Source: JANQIO01 sp038746745
GTDB lineage: Bacteria > Pseudomonadota > Gammaproteobacteria > Pseudomonadales > Halieaceae
Direction: 5' to 3'
DNA: 64,000 bases
NCBI GenBank assembly: GCA_038746745.1
Contig: JBCDKJ010000002.1
Coordinates: 1 to 64,000 of the forward strand
Made by a program: the position numbers and the translations under genes. The stretch's first letter is position 1, and every line of letters begins with the position of its first letter. Of this stretch, positions 1 through 9,282 are shown piece after piece. The notes under the pieces were generated by a model. It saw only the letters and a program-made list of their open reading frames with translations, was not told the DNA's origin and searched no databases.

Positions 1-179
1 CAGACGCGGAAGGCTTCCAGACGCCATTCGAGCATCCACTCTGGCTCGTTTTTCTTCGCCGACAGAGCGCGCACCACGTCCTCATTCAGGCCGGGCGGAA
101 ATGTCTCCGACTCGATCATGGTGGTGAAGCCCGCGGCATATTCGCGGGTGATGGCCTTATCGATATGTTCCTGCGTCAT
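1..179 (-). CDS. sufB: Fe-S cluster assembly scaffold SufB (5' end only)
   Basis: Only the first 59 or so codons lie in the window; the gene runs off the left edge. The translation begins MTQEHIDKAITREYAAGF and continues through PPGLNEDVVRALSAKKNEPEW, the conserved SufB amino terminus. SufB is the scaffold of the cytoplasmic SufBCD complex, where [Fe-S] clusters are assembled. The ATG at 177-179 has an AGGTAG-type ribosome site just upstream. iscR lies 86 bases upstream on the same strand, the usual iscR-suf arrangement, so both are probably transcribed from the iscR promoter. Confidence 0.9.
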   Translation of the reverse strand, partial: MTQEHIDKAITREYAAGFTTMIESETFPPGLNEDVVRALSAKKNEPEWMLEWRLEAFRV

Positions 180-265
180 GGGCTACCTATACGGCTGTGG
201 CAGATGGCTGGTTTCTGTCCGAGCCGGTCGTGTCGGAACAGGGCTTGTACAAGCCTGAATTCATA

Positions 266-775
266 CTACTGGACGTTGCTGACCGGAATTTTTGGCACTT
301 CCGCGTCATCATTCACCGGGTCGCGCAGACTGTCCCGGCTACGCGTCTGCTGCTGCGTCGAAATAGTGCGAATGTCCTGCCGCATGACCAGGTCTTCCAG
401 CGTGATGTCGCTGAGAAATTCCCGAATCTGGTCACTCAGATCCATCCAAAGGTGATGGGTCAGGCAGGTTTCGCCTTTCTGGCAGTCGCCAGCGCCCTTA
501 CAGCGGGTGGCATCGGTGGTTTCATTTACGGCTTCTATCACCTCTGCGACGCTGATGTCCGCAGGGGGCTTGCCAAGATTGTAACCCCCGCCCGGTCCGC
601 GCACGCTTTGCACCAGACCGCGTCTACGCAACTGGGCAAAGAGCTGTTCCAGATAGGACAGAGAGATATCCTGGCGCTCGGAGATACCGGCCAATGGCGT
701 TGGGCCTTTGTTTTCGTTGAGGGCGAGGTCAAGTATTGACGTTACGGCATAACGTCCTTTTGTCGTGAGTCTCAT
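266..775 (-). CDS. iscR: Rrf2-family [2Fe-2S] regulator IscR
   Basis: A 169-residue Rrf2 protein, the iron-sulfur-sensing transcription factor that controls isc/suf genes. The amino terminus MRLTTKGRYAV and the winged-helix region (residues 1-65, with SLSYLEQLFAQLRRRGLV and the GPGGGY wing) are typical. Cluster ligands are visible as C92, C98 and C104 with H107 or H108 after them, the IscR pattern. The acidic, polar tail after residue 135 is of variable type. It stands first in the iscR-sufB operon, with its own promoter and an IscR-type operator upstream, which suggests autoregulation by cluster status. Confidence 0.95.
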   Translation of the reverse strand: MRLTTKGRYAVTSILDLALNENKGPTPLAGISERQDISLSYLEQLFAQLRRRGLVQSVRGPGGGYNLGKPPADISVAEVIEAVNETTDATRCKGAGDCQKGETCLTHHLWMDLSDQIREFLSDITLEDLVMRQDIRTISTQQQTRSRDSLRDPVNDDAEVPKIPVSNVQ

Positions 776-813
776 AGTGATTGCGGGTCGCTAGTGGCGA
801 ATTTCAGGCGCGC

Positions 814-842
814 AGTATCTAATTCCCGAGTATTTTAGTCAA
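814..842 (-). promoter_or_regulatory. Sigma-70 type promoter of iscR-suf
   Basis: Read on the minus strand there is a -35 element TTGACT (837-842) and a -10 element GATACT (814-819), separated by exactly 17 bases. It lies 39 bases upstream of the iscR start. The hexamers and spacing are good, and position and orientation fit iscR. The IscR-type operator overlaps it. Confidence 0.7.
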
Positions 843-846
843 GTAA
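822..846 (-). promoter_or_regulatory. Type 1-like IscR operator overlapping the iscR promoter
   Basis: On the minus strand the core GACTAAAATACTCGGG matches the type 1 IscR consensus (GACT, four A/T, T, A, G, T, C, purine-rich half) with a C for G in the second half and A for T near the end. It covers the -35 element and the spacer, where bound [2Fe-2S]-IscR would block RNA polymerase. The match was made by eye, without a matrix score. Confidence 0.55.
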
Positions 847-859
847 AAGACCCTTCGCA

Positions 860-2380
860 TTACTTGGTTATTAAGGGCTTTACTGCGGGGTCTGTCAGGG
901 GCGCTGACTCAAGCTTCCCCGAGGCCTCGGCGCGTCGACATACGGTTCGCGACATGCGACGAAAAATCACCAGATGGGCGGGAATCAGCGGAAACCAATA
1001 CAGCAGGCCCCATACCCCTGCCGGGTGAAAATAGGCAGTCGCTGTTAATCGCCGAAGCGCACCCTCGGAGGTGATTTCAAACTCCAATACACCGGCACCG
1101 GGTGCGCGCATTTCCATTAGCAATGTCAGTTTGTGCATGGGATCCAGGCCAATCACGCGCCAGGCGTCCAGCACATCGCCATAGCGCAGTTGCTTTGGGT
1201 CGCGCCGGTGGCGGCGAAAACTTGGCCCACCCAACAGCCAGTCCCCGGCGCGGCGCATCCACCACAGACCGTTCAGCGCAAAGAAATCTCCGCCCTCGCC
1301 AATTTGGCACAACACCGCCCAGAGTTGCTCTGGGGTGGCGGCTGTCATGCAGTCGCCCGACGCGCGCTTGGCGTAGAACGCGTAGCGGGGATTGAAGTTG
1401 CGGCAGCGAATTGAACCCTCGACCCAGTGAGCGGGCAGATCCTGTTCTCGCTCTGCTCGAAGGGCGTCAACAATGGCAGCTTCCAGCGTCATCAATTCCC
1501 GCGGCACCAGAGCCTGCAGAGGTCCGCTGTCCGCCAGTACATCATGGCGCAAGCCATCGATTAGCGCCCTCGCCACATTGACAGGAACGGCGGTCACCAG
1601 GCGCAGCCAGTAGGAGGAGAGGCGCGGTGTCAGCAGCGGCACCTTGAGGATGAGCCGACGTTTGCCCAGCAGCCGCGCCAGTAACTGCATAACTTCACGA
1701 TAGCTCAACACGTCGGGACCGGCGGCGTCATAAACGTGACCCGCGGCGGCCTCAATGGACGCTAGCGCGTGCATGTAGTGCAGAAGGTCCGCCAGTGCGA
1801 TGGGTGGCGATCTGGATTCCACCCAGCGCGGCGTAACCATCACGGGCAGGTAGTTCACCAAGTCTCGCATGACCTCAAACGCAGCCGAGCCAGGACCGAC
1901 AATCATGCCGGCGCGAACTTCGGTCACCGGAACAGTGCCTGCGCGCAGCACGTCCCCGGTCTCCAGTCTGCTTTGCAGGTGCTCGGATTCGGGCTGATCC
2001 GGAATCAGGCCGCCCAGGTAAATGGTTCGGCGCACACCGGCGCCTGCAGCAGCATCGCGAAAATTTTCTGCTGCCGCGCGATCCAGTCGGCCAGAGTTGC
2101 CTCCCGAGGCCATGGAATGCACCAGATAGTAAGCCGTGTCGATGTCTTGAAGTGCTGCGGGCAGGCTCGCTGGATCCAGGGCATCGGCGGCCATGCACTC
2201 TGCATCAGTCCAGCCGCGACCTTCGATAACACGTCTATTTCTGGCCACTGCTCTGACTTGGTGCCCCTGCGCCAGTAAGTAGGGCACCAGGTTCGACCCA
2301 ATGTAACCACTGGCGCCAAACACCAGCGTTTTCTGAGGTGCCTGTACGTCTGCCAAACTAGCGTGCCACCTGATCTGCAA
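860..2380 (-). CDS. NAD(P)-binding SDR-like protein with DUF2867 domain
   Basis: About 506 residues in two parts. Residues 15-300 form an atypical SDR/NmrA-like Rossmann domain with the dinucleotide motif FGASGYIGS near residue 21 and a YYLVHSM stretch. Residues 310-490 resemble the DUF2867 lipid/START-like fold, with the hydrophobic end LYWFPLIPAHLVIFRRM. The architecture matches E. coli YbjT-like proteins of unknown substrate. The start is uncertain: TTG at 2380 is the longest reading and no strong ribosome site decides it. It is divergent from eda across 122 bases. Confidence 0.75.
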   Translation of the reverse strand: MQIRWHASLADVQAPQKTLVFGASGYIGSNLVPYLLAQGHQVRAVARNRRVIEGRGWTDAECMAADALDPASLPAALQDIDTAYYLVHSMASGGNSGRLDRAAAENFRDAAAGAGVRRTIYLGGLIPDQPESEHLQSRLETGDVLRAGTVPVTEVRAGMIVGPGSAAFEVMRDLVNYLPVMVTPRWVESRSPPIALADLLHYMHALASIEAAAGHVYDAAGPDVLSYREVMQLLARLLGKRRLILKVPLLTPRLSSYWLRLVTAVPVNVARALIDGLRHDVLADSGPLQALVPRELMTLEAAIVDALRAEREQDLPAHWVEGSIRCRNFNPRYAFYAKRASGDCMTAATPEQLWAVLCQIGEGGDFFALNGLWWMRRAGDWLLGGPSFRRHRRDPKQLRYGDVLDAWRVIGLDPMHKLTLLMEMRAPGAGVLEFEITSEGALRRLTATAYFHPAGVWGLLYWFPLIPAHLVIFRRMSRTVCRRAEASGKLESAPLTDPAVKPLITK

Positions 2381-2502
2381 GACCTGTCTGGCAGCTTAGC
2401 GCGAATCCAAAGGGCCTCCCAGTCGCGAGATTTCAGCGGGTGTATCGCCACCAACTGGGATATGGTCTAGGTTTGCACTAAACGGACATCTTTTTTCCTG
2501 CC

Positions 2503-3120
2503 ATGAATTTCCGCGAAACGCTAGCCGACTACCGAGTGCTGCCGGTGGTAACGGCGATCAATGTCGAGACCACCGTGCAACTGGCACAGGCGCTATCTCG
2601 CGCCGGTATGGGAGCTATTGAAATTACCCTGCGCAGCGACTGCGCCCTGGAGGCGATAAGCGCCGTGCAAGAAGCGGTGCCTGCCATAACCGTTGCCGCG
2701 GGCACGGTGTGCCAGCCCGCCGACCTCGATGCCGCGCAACTTGCCGGTGCTGAATTTATGGTCAGTCCCGGGTTAACGCCTGCCCTCATAGAAGCAGCGC
2801 AAGCTGCCGGGGCGCCGCTGTTGCCCGGTGTTGCCTCACCATCAGATGTCATCTTGGGCATGCAGTATGGCCTCAGTGTATTCAAACTGTTCCCGGCGCT
2901 GGCGATTGGTGGCATGGATTTACTCAGGTCTCTGGCGGGGCCCTTTCCCGAGGTACTTTTCTGCCCTACGGGGGGGCTCACTGCAGAAAACTTTCGCGCG
3001 TTTCTGGCGCTGCCGAATGTGGTCTGTTGCGGTGGATCATGGATGGTTGCCTCTACGCTGGTACAGGAATTGCAGTGGGATATGATCGAGGAGCTGGCAA
3101 AACAGGCGATGGCAGACTAA
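2503..3120 (+). CDS. eda: 2-dehydro-3-deoxyphosphogluconate (KDPG) aldolase
   Basis: A class I aldolase that splits KDPG into pyruvate and glyceraldehyde-3-phosphate, the last step of the Entner-Doudoroff pathway. The 205 residues are the usual family length. E40 in GAIEITLR and the Schiff-base lysine K128 in VFKLFPA are present, followed by the phosphate-binding PTGG segment near residue 156. It heads a same-strand run of Entner-Doudoroff and glycolytic genes. The ribosome site is weak, and the ATG at 2503 was chosen because the protein starts as family members do. Confidence 0.95.
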   Translation: MNFRETLADYRVLPVVTAINVETTVQLAQALSRAGMGAIEITLRSDCALEAISAVQEAVPAITVAAGTVCQPADLDAAQLAGAEFMVSPGLTPALIEAAQAAGAPLLPGVASPSDVILGMQYGLSVFKLFPALAIGGMDLLRSLAGPFPEVLFCPTGGLTAENFRAFLALPNVVCCGGSWMVASTLVQELQWDMIEELAKQAMAD

Positions 3121-3133
3121 CGGGAGGTACGAC

Positions 3134-4156
3134 GTGAACAGCACAACGCCGCTTCGAATAGGGTTGATGGGATTCGGTCAGACCGGCCGGCAGATTTATG
3201 CACTAGCGTCGCAAAGCGACGACATTGAGATTGTCGCAGTGGCGGATATCGGCGACCCGGCGATTCTCCACTATCTGCTGCAGTCGGAGCTGCAGCACGG
3301 CGATGTACATCGGCTGGATGGCAACTACTTGGTAAATCCTCGCTTTCGAACGCGACTGCTGGCGATCGATACGCCACGCGAGATGCCCTGGGATATGCTG
3401 GGCGTGGATATTGTGATCGACGCGACCGGCAAATTCCGCGACGCGGCATCAATGGAGGATCATTTGCGCAATGGCGCCAAACGGGTGCTGCTGCGCACCC
3501 TGCCTCGGGACGAAATTGATCAGATTATAGTACCCGGTGTTAACGACGGTGCTGCTTCCATTGCCGACCGGATGATTTCTGCAGGCTCGGCAACCACCTC
3601 TGCGCTGTGCTTGCTGCTAAAGATTCTTTCTGCACGGTTTGAGATCGTGTGCGCCAGCATGACCTCAGTGCATTCCTACACCAGCGATCAGGCACTGCAG
3701 GATTACGCGGGCAGCGACTTCCGCCGCAGCCGCTCAGCGGCCGAAAACATCATTCCCAACACCCACGAAGCCGCGTTGTGGATGAGCCATATCCTTCCCG
3801 CTTTCGAGGGCAGAGTGCTGACCTCCGCCCTCAACGTGCCTATTCATGAAGGTAGTCTGGCCGACATTAACCTGGTGTTTGCCGACGCGGCGATCACGGC
3901 CGATGCCGTCAACGATGCCATGGTGGCGGCAGCCGGAGAGCATCCCGGCGTCGTGGGCGTAGCGGAAGACCCTATTGTTTCTTCCGATGTGATTGGCAGC
4001 TCGTTGTCCCTGCTGTTTGATCTGAAAGGCACGATCAAAGCTGGCAACAACATTATCAAGACGCTGAGCTGGTACGAGGCTCTGGGGCATTCCGCGCGGC
4101 TATTGGATGTCGCGAGGCTCTATGCGGGACTGGATAACGCAGAGGAGGCCGCCTGA
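3134..4156 (+). CDS. GAPDH-like protein lacking the catalytic cysteine (probable pseudoenzyme)
   Basis: A 340-residue paralogue of glyceraldehyde-3-phosphate dehydrogenase. The NAD-binding motif GFGQTGR (13-19), the D38 position, RRSRSAAENIIP and the H180 equivalent in SVHSYTSDQ are kept. The active-site segment normally SNASCTTNC reads SAGSATTSA, so the catalytic Cys is Ala153. The phosphate-site Thr and Arg of the normal enzyme correspond to His211 and Asn234, and the carboxy-terminal WYDNEWGYS is shortened to WYEALGHS. It should not oxidise GAP. The start is GTG 3134, with GGGAGG six bases upstream. Its stop overlaps the gap start (TGATG), so the two are translationally coupled. A structural or regulatory partner of Gap is inferred. 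Confidence 0.85.
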   Translation: MNSTTPLRIGLMGFGQTGRQIYALASQSDDIEIVAVADIGDPAILHYLLQSELQHGDVHRLDGNYLVNPRFRTRLLAIDTPREMPWDMLGVDIVIDATGKFRDAASMEDHLRNGAKRVLLRTLPRDEIDQIIVPGVNDGAASIADRMISAGSATTSALCLLLKILSARFEIVCASMTSVHSYTSDQALQDYAGSDFRRSRSAAENIIPNTHEAALWMSHILPAFEGRVLTSALNVPIHEGSLADINLVFADAAITADAVNDAMVAAAGEHPGVVGVAEDPIVSSDVIGSSLSLLFDLKGTIKAGNNIIKTLSWYEALGHSARLLDVARLYAGLDNAEEAA

Positions 4157-5151
4157 TGAAAGTTGCTATCAATGGCTTTGGCCGCATCGGTCGCTCGGTG
4201 TTTCGTATCCTGGAAGAGCGGGAGGGCATTGATGTCGTTGCGATCAACGACCTGTTTGAACCCGATGCTCTGCGCTACCTGCTTAACCACGACACCATCA
4301 TGGGTCCTTTCGGTAAAGACCTGAAGCTGGAGGATGGACACTTTGTAACGCCCAAGGGCAGAACGCTGCTACTGTCTGGGAAAGACCCTGCTGCGCTACC
4401 CTGGGGACACATGGGCATCGATGCGGTAATTGAATCGACGGGGGTGTTTCGCAGTCGGCAGGGCCTGGAGAAGCATCTCGCAGCGGGGGCACAGCGGGTA
4501 CTGCTGACAGTGCCGGCGAAAGACGAGATTGATTACACAGTGGTGCTGGGCGTCAATGACGACGGTCTCACGCCGGAACACCGCATTATTTCCAACGCCA
4601 GCTGCACAACGAACTGTCTCGCGCCGATGGCGCAGGTGCTGGATGACAGCTTTGGCATAGTAGAGGGCGTGATCAATACGGTGCACGCCTACACGAACGA
4701 TCAACGACTGGCCGACGTGCCTCACTCTGACTGGCGTCGCAGCCGAGCAGCCGCGGAGAATATTATCCCCACCTCCACCGGCGCCGCCAAAGCGGTGGGC
4801 GTGGTGTTGCCCGCGCTGGCCGGGAAGCTACATGGCATTGCCGCTCGGGTGCCGGTGCCTGACGGGTCGGTAGTCGATTTGTTTGTGCAGCTGAAAAAGT
4901 CGATAGAGCCCGCAGACGTAAATGCTGCTGTACGGGAGGCCGCGTCGGGTCCGCTGCAGGGCATTCTTGAATACTGCGAGCGTCCCATTGTGTCGTCAGA
5001 CATCATTGGTAATGCACACTCGTCAATCTATGACGCCAGCTTCACTGCGGTCACCAATGGCCACTATCTGCGCGTGCTGAACTGGTACGACAATGAATGG
5101 GGTTATTCCCAGCGCGTTTGCGACCTGCTGGCTAAGGTCGACGGGTGGTAG
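4156..5151 (+). CDS. gap: Type I glyceraldehyde-3-phosphate dehydrogenase
   Basis: A 331-residue NAD-dependent GAPDH converting GAP to 1,3-bisphosphoglycerate in the lower glycolytic half of the Entner-Doudoroff route. The Rossmann motif INGFGRIGR begins at residue 5, N31-D32 points to NAD use, catalytic C150 lies in SNASCTTNC, the general base is H177, the phosphate-site residues are T208 and R231, and WYDNEWGYS is intact. Erythrose-4-phosphate dehydrogenase is a less likely alternative. The ATG overlaps the stop of the upstream pseudoenzyme, and ppc follows after 16 bases. Confidence 0.93.
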   Translation: MKVAINGFGRIGRSVFRILEEREGIDVVAINDLFEPDALRYLLNHDTIMGPFGKDLKLEDGHFVTPKGRTLLLSGKDPAALPWGHMGIDAVIESTGVFRSRQGLEKHLAAGAQRVLLTVPAKDEIDYTVVLGVNDDGLTPEHRIISNASCTTNCLAPMAQVLDDSFGIVEGVINTVHAYTNDQRLADVPHSDWRRSRAAAENIIPTSTGAAKAVGVVLPALAGKLHGIAARVPVPDGSVVDLFVQLKKSIEPADVNAAVREAASGPLQGILEYCERPIVSSDIIGNAHSSIYDASFTAVTNGHYLRVLNWYDNEWGYSQRVCDLLAKVDGW

Positions 5152-5167
5152 CGAATAGGTTGTTTAC

Positions 5168-7807
5168 GTGACCGCGCCTGAAACTTCTGACTACTCCTCG
5201 CTGCGTTCCAATGTGAGCTTTCTCGGGCGTACGCTCGGGGAAGTGGTTGCTGACGCGGAGGGCGATGACTTCCTTGCCCTCATCGAAGACATTCGAACCT
5301 TGTCAAAGCTGGCGCGAGAGGGCAGCGCTGACGCTCGAGAGAAGCTGCTGACCTTGCTGCGGGGCCTCGACGAGTCGCAGTTGGTGCCGGTGGCGAGAAT
5401 CTTCAGCCAGTTTTTGAATCTGGCCAACATCGCCGACCAGCAGCACACAGTGTCACGGGAGATGGACCCCGTATTTTCCGCGTCCAACACCCTCGCCAGC
5501 ACGCTGGAATCTCTCAGTGCAGCAGGTGTTGATCCACAGAGCATAGCGACCGAGGTGGCTCGACTGCGCATTGAGCTGGTGCTCACCGCGCATCCCACGG
5601 AAATCACTCGCCGCACTCTGATTCATAAGCACGGAGAGATCGCAGCCAGCCTGTCTGCATTGGAACTGAGCGGTCACACCGAGCGAGAGCGTCAGCAAAT
5701 TCATCAGCGCTTGCGCGAGCTGATTGCGCAGATCTGGCACGGCACGGATTTTCGTCGCGAAAAGCCTACGCCGGTGGACGAGGCTCGCTGGGGCTTTGCG
5801 GTGGTGGAGGGATCACTGTGGCAGGCGGTTCCGCAGTTCCTGCGCCGCCTGGATACCGCGCTGCAGGGTGTCGGCGCTGACAAACTGCCGGTCGATGCGG
5901 CGCCGGTGTCCTTCCTGTCGTGGATGGGTGGAGACCGGGATGGCAATCCCTTCGTTACCGCCGACGTCACTCGCGAAGTGTTATTGCTGGCGCGCTGGAA
6001 GGCGGTAGACCTGTATCTTCAGGACATTGGTGTACTGATTGAAGAGCTGTCGATGACCCACGCCAGCGATGCTCTGGCGGCGCGTTTTCCGGAGGCCAAT
6101 GAACCCTATCGCGCGCTGCTGCGTGCGCTGCGCGCTCGCCTGCGCTTTACCCTGCGGGCGCTGGAAGCCGAGCTGGATGGCGCAGCGCCGTCACAAGACG
6201 CACAAATGCTGACTGACGCCGAAGAACTCTATGAGCCCTTGTTAGCCTGTTACGACTCGCTCATGCAATGCGATATGGCGCTGATTGCCCAGGGTTCACT
6301 GCTTGATCTGATGCGGCGCGTACGCTGCTTTGGCGTTCACCTGCTGCGCCTGGACATACGCCAGGATTCAGCGCGTCATACGGCGGCACTGGCGGATATT
6401 ACCCGGTGGATGGGTGTGGGTGATTACGAACAGTGGGACGAGCAGGAGCGGCAGGCCTTCCTGCTGGCGGAGCTGAATAACAAGCGTCCGCTTTTGCCGG
6501 TTGGCTGGCAGGGCGAGGACGATACCAATGAAGTCCTCGCCACCTGCAAGGTGGTAGCCCAGCAACCGCCTGATGCACTGGGAGCATACGTTATTTCAAT
6601 GGCGCACCAGCCGTCCGACGTGCTGGGCGTTTTGCTGCTTTTAAAGGAGCAGGGCTGTCGCCATCCCATCCCCATAGCGCCCTTGTTTGAAACCCTGGAT
6701 GACCTTGAGCACGCCGCCGCGGCGATAGACGCCCTATTGTCCCAGGACTGGTATCGCGACTACGCGGCGGGCGAGCAGATGGTAATGATCGGTTACTCCG
6801 ACTCCGCCAAGGATGCCGGTATGCTGGCCGCAGCCTGGGCGCAGTATCGGGCCCAGGAAGCGCTGTTGCAGGTAGGGCAGCGTCACGGCGTTGAAATTAC
6901 GTTGTTTCATGGGCGCGGCGGCACCATTGGTCGGGGCGGCGCGCCGGCGCGAGATGCGCTACTGTCGCAGCCACCAGAGAGTCTGCGTAACGGGCTGCGG
7001 GTCACCGAGCAGGGTGAAATGATCCGGGTAAAGCTGGGCGGGCCAGCGATTGCCATCAAAACGCTGGCGCTTTATACCAGCGCCATACTGGAAGCCAATC
7101 TTTCCACGCCCCCCCAACCCGCGCAGCAGTGGCGCGATGTGATGGCCGAGCTCTCTGATGATTCCTGCAGCAGTTACCGCGCCCTGGTGCGTGATACCCC
7201 TGACTTTGTCTCCTATTTCCGTCAGGCCACGCCGGAGCAGGAGCTGGGTGTGTTACCGCTGGGATCGCGGCCTGCACGGCGCCGCAGTGATGGCGGCATC
7301 GAGAGCCTGCGGGCGATTCCCTGGATTTTCGCATGGTCGCAGAATCGCCTGATGCTGCCCTCCTGGTTAGGCGCAGGTGCCGCCTTGGCCAAAGCTCTGG
7401 AACAGGGGCAGCAGGCCGTGCTGGAGGACATGGTGCAGCAGTGGCCCTTTTTCCGCACGCGAATGTCGATGCTCGAAATGGTGTTCGCCAAGGCGGATAC
7501 GGAACTGTCGGCCTACTACGAAACCCTGTTGGTAGAACCCGGGCTCAGGCCAATTGGCGCAGCGCTGCGGCAGCAGATGGCGGCGGACCGCCAAACTCTG
7601 CTGACGCTACTGGGCAAGCAGGCCTTGCTGGAAGACCAGGCCTGGCTCTCAGAATCCATTCAGCTGCGAAATATCTACACCGATCCTCTCAATTACCTGC
7701 AGGCCGAACTCCTCAAGCGAAAACGCGACGGCGATGAGGGGCATACCGTAGATGCCATTATGGTGACGATTGCCGGCGTCGCGGCAGGCATGAGGAACAC
7801 TGGATGA
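5168..7807 (+). CDS. ppc: Phosphoenolpyruvate carboxylase
   Basis: An 879-residue cytoplasmic enzyme that carboxylates PEP to oxaloacetate for anaplerosis. All three signature regions are present: VLTAHPTE near residue 140, GYSDSAKDAG near 540 and FHGRGGTIGRGG near 580. It ends in the conserved MRNTG. The start is GTG 5168. It lies within the Entner-Doudoroff operon, and its stop overlaps the zwf start by four bases (ATGA). An anaplerotic enzyme coupled this tightly to hexose catabolism suggests that carbon flow to pyruvate and to oxaloacetate is set together. Confidence 0.97.
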   Translation: MTAPETSDYSSLRSNVSFLGRTLGEVVADAEGDDFLALIEDIRTLSKLAREGSADAREKLLTLLRGLDESQLVPVARIFSQFLNLANIADQQHTVSREMDPVFSASNTLASTLESLSAAGVDPQSIATEVARLRIELVLTAHPTEITRRTLIHKHGEIAASLSALELSGHTERERQQIHQRLRELIAQIWHGTDFRREKPTPVDEARWGFAVVEGSLWQAVPQFLRRLDTALQGVGADKLPVDAAPVSFLSWMGGDRDGNPFVTADVTREVLLLARWKAVDLYLQDIGVLIEELSMTHASDALAARFPEANEPYRALLRALRARLRFTLRALEAELDGAAPSQDAQMLTDAEELYEPLLACYDSLMQCDMALIAQGSLLDLMRRVRCFGVHLLRLDIRQDSARHTAALADITRWMGVGDYEQWDEQERQAFLLAELNNKRPLLPVGWQGEDDTNEVLATCKVVAQQPPDALGAYVISMAHQPSDVLGVLLLLKEQGCRHPIPIAPLFETLDDLEHAAAAIDALLSQDWYRDYAAGEQMVMIGYSDSAKDAGMLAAAWAQYRAQEALLQVGQRHGVEITLFHGRGGTIGRGGAPARDALLSQPPESLRNGLRVTEQGEMIRVKLGGPAIAIKTLALYTSAILEANLSTPPQPAQQWRDVMAELSDDSCSSYRALVRDTPDFVSYFRQATPEQELGVLPLGSRPARRRSDGGIESLRAIPWIFAWSQNRLMLPSWLGAGAALAKALEQGQQAVLEDMVQQWPFFRTRMSMLEMVFAKADTELSAYYETLLVEPGLRPIGAALRQQMAADRQTLLTLLGKQALLEDQAWLSESIQLRNIYTDPLNYLQAELLKRKRDGDEGHTVDAIMVTIAGVAAGMRNTG

Positions 7808-9279
7808 TTGATGCAGCCACCGCGACCAACTGCGACATTCTTATCGTTGGCGGCGAGGGCGACCTGTCTCTGCGTAAGCTGTACCCCGCGCTTTACGCGC
7901 TGTGGCGGGCTGACAGTCTGTGTCCGAACGTGCGGCTGGTGGCAACCGGTCGCCGCTCGCGCGGTCAGGAGGCTTTTCTTGAGCACGTAAAATCCTGGTT
8001 TGATCGCTCTCCAGAGGCAGCGGAAGCAACGCCTGACTGGGAGGGTTTTGCCACGCATCTGCACTATGCATCGGCGGATGCGACCTCGCCCGAGGCTCTC
8101 AGCGAATTGGCGGAAATACACTTCCCCAATCCTGAGCGCGGACTTGTTGTCTATCTGGCCACACCGCCCAATATTTTTGCGCCTGTCTGTGGCGCGCTGC
8201 AGGGCGCGGGTCTGGCCCGTGCATCAACCCGCATTGTGGTGGAAAAGCCGCTGGGCGAGAATCTTGAGAGCTTTCAGCTGATCAATCGCGAACTCACATC
8301 GATTTTCGATGAGTCGCAGGTTTACCGCATTGACCATTACCTCGGCAAAGAGACCGTGCAAAACCTGCTGGCGCTGCGCTTTGCCAACGCCGTGATCGAG
8401 CCGCTGTGGAATAACCGCTATGTCGATAGTGTTCAGATTACCGTCGCTGAGGACATCGGCGTGTCCGGGCGCTGGATGTACTACGACGAGGCAGGTGCCA
8501 TGCGAGACATGCTGCAGAATCACCTGCTGCAGCTCCTGTCACTGGCGGCAATGGAGCCGCCTGCGCATCTGAGCGCAGAGGATGTGCGCAATGAAAAGGT
8601 GAAAGTGCTGTCCTGTTTGCGTCCTCTAACCGACAGCAGCGTGCGCGAGAACACAGTCATAGGACAGTACGCTTCGGGCGCGGTGGACGGGCAAGCCGTC
8701 GTAGGCTATTTGCAGGAAGAGGGCGCCGACCCCGCATCAAGAACAGAGACGTTCGTCGCGCTCAAAGCTGAGATTGATAACTGGCGCTGGGCGGGGGTGC
8801 CGTTCTATCTACGCACAGGTAAGCGCCTGCAGCGGCGAGTCGCAGAAATTGTGGTGGAATTCAAACAGGTGCCCCACAGCATTTTTGGCACCTTGCTGCA
8901 GTCTGATAGCTCCAACCGTATGGTGATACGGCTGCAGCCCGACGAGATCATCAGCCTCGAACTGATGAACAAGCAGGCGGGCCTGAATGTCGCGGCTCCG
9001 TTGCAACAGGTGTCGCTGGATCTCACTTTCCCGGAGCAGAACGAGCGCGCCAACCCGAGTGCCTATCAGCGTCTGCTGTTGGACGTGCTGCGTGAGAATC
9101 CAACGCTATTTGTGCGCGCCGATGAAGTGGAAGCTGCCTGGCGTTGGGTGGACGGCATTATGGACACATGGAAAACGCTGGGGATGAAGCCAAAAACCTA
9201 CAGCGCGGGCAGTTGGGGTCCCTCGGAGGCTATCGCGCTGGTCGCTAGAGATGGACGCAGTTGGTACGAATCGGATTAG
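7804..9279 (+). CDS. zwf: Glucose-6-phosphate 1-dehydrogenase
   Basis: A 491-residue enzyme that oxidises glucose-6-phosphate to 6-phosphogluconolactone, the entry to the Entner-Doudoroff and pentose phosphate routes. The nucleotide-binding motif reads GGEGDLSLRKLYPALY, slightly unusual beside the common GATGDLxxRKL. The active-site signature RIDHYLGKE lies near residue 174, and the substrate region PFYLRTGKRL is present. It is translationally coupled to ppc (ATGA overlap) and three bases upstream of pgl. Confidence 0.96.
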   Translation: MIDAATATNCDILIVGGEGDLSLRKLYPALYALWRADSLCPNVRLVATGRRSRGQEAFLEHVKSWFDRSPEAAEATPDWEGFATHLHYASADATSPEALSELAEIHFPNPERGLVVYLATPPNIFAPVCGALQGAGLARASTRIVVEKPLGENLESFQLINRELTSIFDESQVYRIDHYLGKETVQNLLALRFANAVIEPLWNNRYVDSVQITVAEDIGVSGRWMYYDEAGAMRDMLQNHLLQLLSLAAMEPPAHLSAEDVRNEKVKVLSCLRPLTDSSVRENTVIGQYASGAVDGQAVVGYLQEEGADPASRTETFVALKAEIDNWRWAGVPFYLRTGKRLQRRVAEIVVEFKQVPHSIFGTLLQSDSSNRMVIRLQPDEIISLELMNKQAGLNVAAPLQQVSLDLTFPEQNERANPSAYQRLLLDVLRENPTLFVRADEVEAAWRWVDGIMDTWKTLGMKPKTYSAGSWGPSEAIALVARDGRSWYESD

Positions 9280-9282
9280 GCC

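Noticed and set aside
1769..2278. A 169-codon plus-strand reading opposite the SDR/DUF2867 gene
   Set aside because: No ribosome site or motif, while the minus-strand gene has a clear domain structure.
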